64,000 nucleotides of DNA from Nematopogon swammerdamellus. Taxonomy: Eukaryota > Arthropoda > Insecta > Lepidoptera > Adelidae. The notes under the pieces are model-generated. The model saw nothing but the letters and a program-made list of their open reading frames with translations, was not told the DNA's origin and did no database searches. The stretch lies in assembly GCA_946902875.1 (NCBI GenBank), contig OX336355.1:16959347-17023346 (forward strand), in the 5' to 3' direction. Position numbers and translations under genes: made by a program. Each line of letters starts with the position of its first letter. Positions within the stretch are counted from its first letter, which is position 1. Shown piece after piece: positions 63,232 through 64,000 of the stretch.

Positions 63232-63601
63232 CAGTGCGACAAGGCTTGAAATGAACGTGGCTGACAGCGGAACTAACGCCGCAACAGTGTTGCCAGGTGA
63301 CCGTCTCGCGTTCCACCCGTTCGCGCGTACGTTAGTATCTCTTCTTAGTCTGTGGTGTTGTTAGCAGAAATCGAAGTCTATCTGTTATTTTATTTAGTGA
63401 GCTAGTCTTTCTAAAATTCAATAAATAAAATAAAAAATAAGTAAGTATCTACCTACCTTATAGGTACTAGGTATACATACATTTTCTTTTGCAGCGATAT
63501 TTTCCCCTAGTGTAAGGAAATTTTCAAAATTTACAACCCTAATGCTGCAGCAGCGCCCTCGCACAAACGTCATCCAAGTTCATTCAAGCCTTGTCGCACT
63601 G
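63232..63601. mobile_element. TA-flanked MITE (Tc1/mariner-like)
   Basis: CAGTGCGACAAGGCTTGAAA and complement TTCAAGCCTTGTCGCACTG; TA on both sides (63230-63231, 63602-63603). Interior AT-rich and non-coding. Confidence 0.87.
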
Positions 63602-63603
63602 TA

Positions 63604-64000
63604 ATGTTATGTTGTTGTGTTGCCAGGGCACGCTTCCATTGAGGCATCCCTAAATGTTGATCCCTATGTGATTATTTGTCCAGGAAGTCCAGTGGTGTCC
63701 TTCTCTTGAAACGTTTGATCACACATTCACACTCCTTCTTGTCATGAGGTGTTTCGCCAGCTTCTGCTGGCTGGTATACCTTGTATTACATTTAAGTTGT
63801 AAATAAGACTTTCAAAAAAATTCCTACAGTCCACTGAAGGATTATGCACATAAGTAGGTAGGTAAGTACCAAATTAAGGTTAATTCTGGGTTAGTCAGCA
63901 TGTGGCACATTGCGCGTCACCAAATCGCAATTCCCTCCAGCCCCGGAGTCCCAGCATAGATGTTTAAACATCAAAGCATTTAGAAGAATGAAAACAACAA
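63604..64000. other. intergenic, nothing recognised
   Basis: No ORF, RNA gene or repeat end recognised in the last 400 bases. Confidence 0.35.

Overview
The window is eukaryotic genomic DNA, most likely from a moth or butterfly (Lepidoptera). It is AT-rich, it carries two intron-containing genes whose exons translate into insect-type housekeeping proteins, and nearly all remaining sequence is SINEs, non-LTR retrotransposon tails, MITEs and foldbacks of kinds familiar from lepidopteran genomes. No operons, prokaryotic signals or CRISPR arrays are present. The order is inferred; the species cannot be named from the sequence.

Gene 1 (4819-30248, + strand) is the 3' part of the AP180/CALM clathrin-assembly gene (Drosophila lap, human PICALM/SNAP91). 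Twelve exons were traced by reading across splice sites. Every junction keeps phase and the joined frame ends at TAG 30246-30248, giving about 616 residues. The first exons, with the N-terminal half of the ANTH domain, lie upstream of the window. The exon chain holds the rest of ANTH, then a disordered tail with three NPF motifs, DLL/DLF-type motifs, a Gln/His run and a Met/Pro/Gly-rich C-terminus. Two small exons (51 and 60 nt) are in phase with their neighbours and look like cassette exons. Two acceptors are tandem NAGNAG sites.

The interval 30.4-48.4 kb is gene-poor: LINE tails, MITEs, a roughly 1.1-kb array of six palindromic MITE copies (40620-41765), and a complete Ty1/copia retrotransposon (42752-47078). 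The copia element has 133-bp LTRs that differ at one position, a 5-bp target duplication and an intact 1291-codon gag-pol frame. It sits inside an older inverted-repeat transposon.

Gene 2 (48512-56973, + strand) is a complete alpha-SNAP gene: six exons, 292 residues. Its fourth exon, with about 24 bp of the following intron, is tandemly repeated to six nearly identical copies (53171-54266). Only copy 1 has an acceptor, copies 1-5 keep a donor, and in copy 6 the donor GT has become AT. This is the most unusual structure in the window.

The two genes act in connected steps of membrane traffic: AP180/CALM in clathrin-coat assembly and SNARE cargo sorting, alpha-SNAP in recruiting NSF to take SNARE complexes apart. 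Nothing in the sequence suggests that their proximity is functional.

The last 7 kb hold LINE pol fragments, a foldback element inserted in a SINE with an 8-bp target duplication, more SINEs and a TA-flanked MITE. Two SINE families, one with a Ser-tRNA-like head and one with a tRNA-like plus 5S-rRNA-like head, share a related body, which suggests head exchange on a common core.
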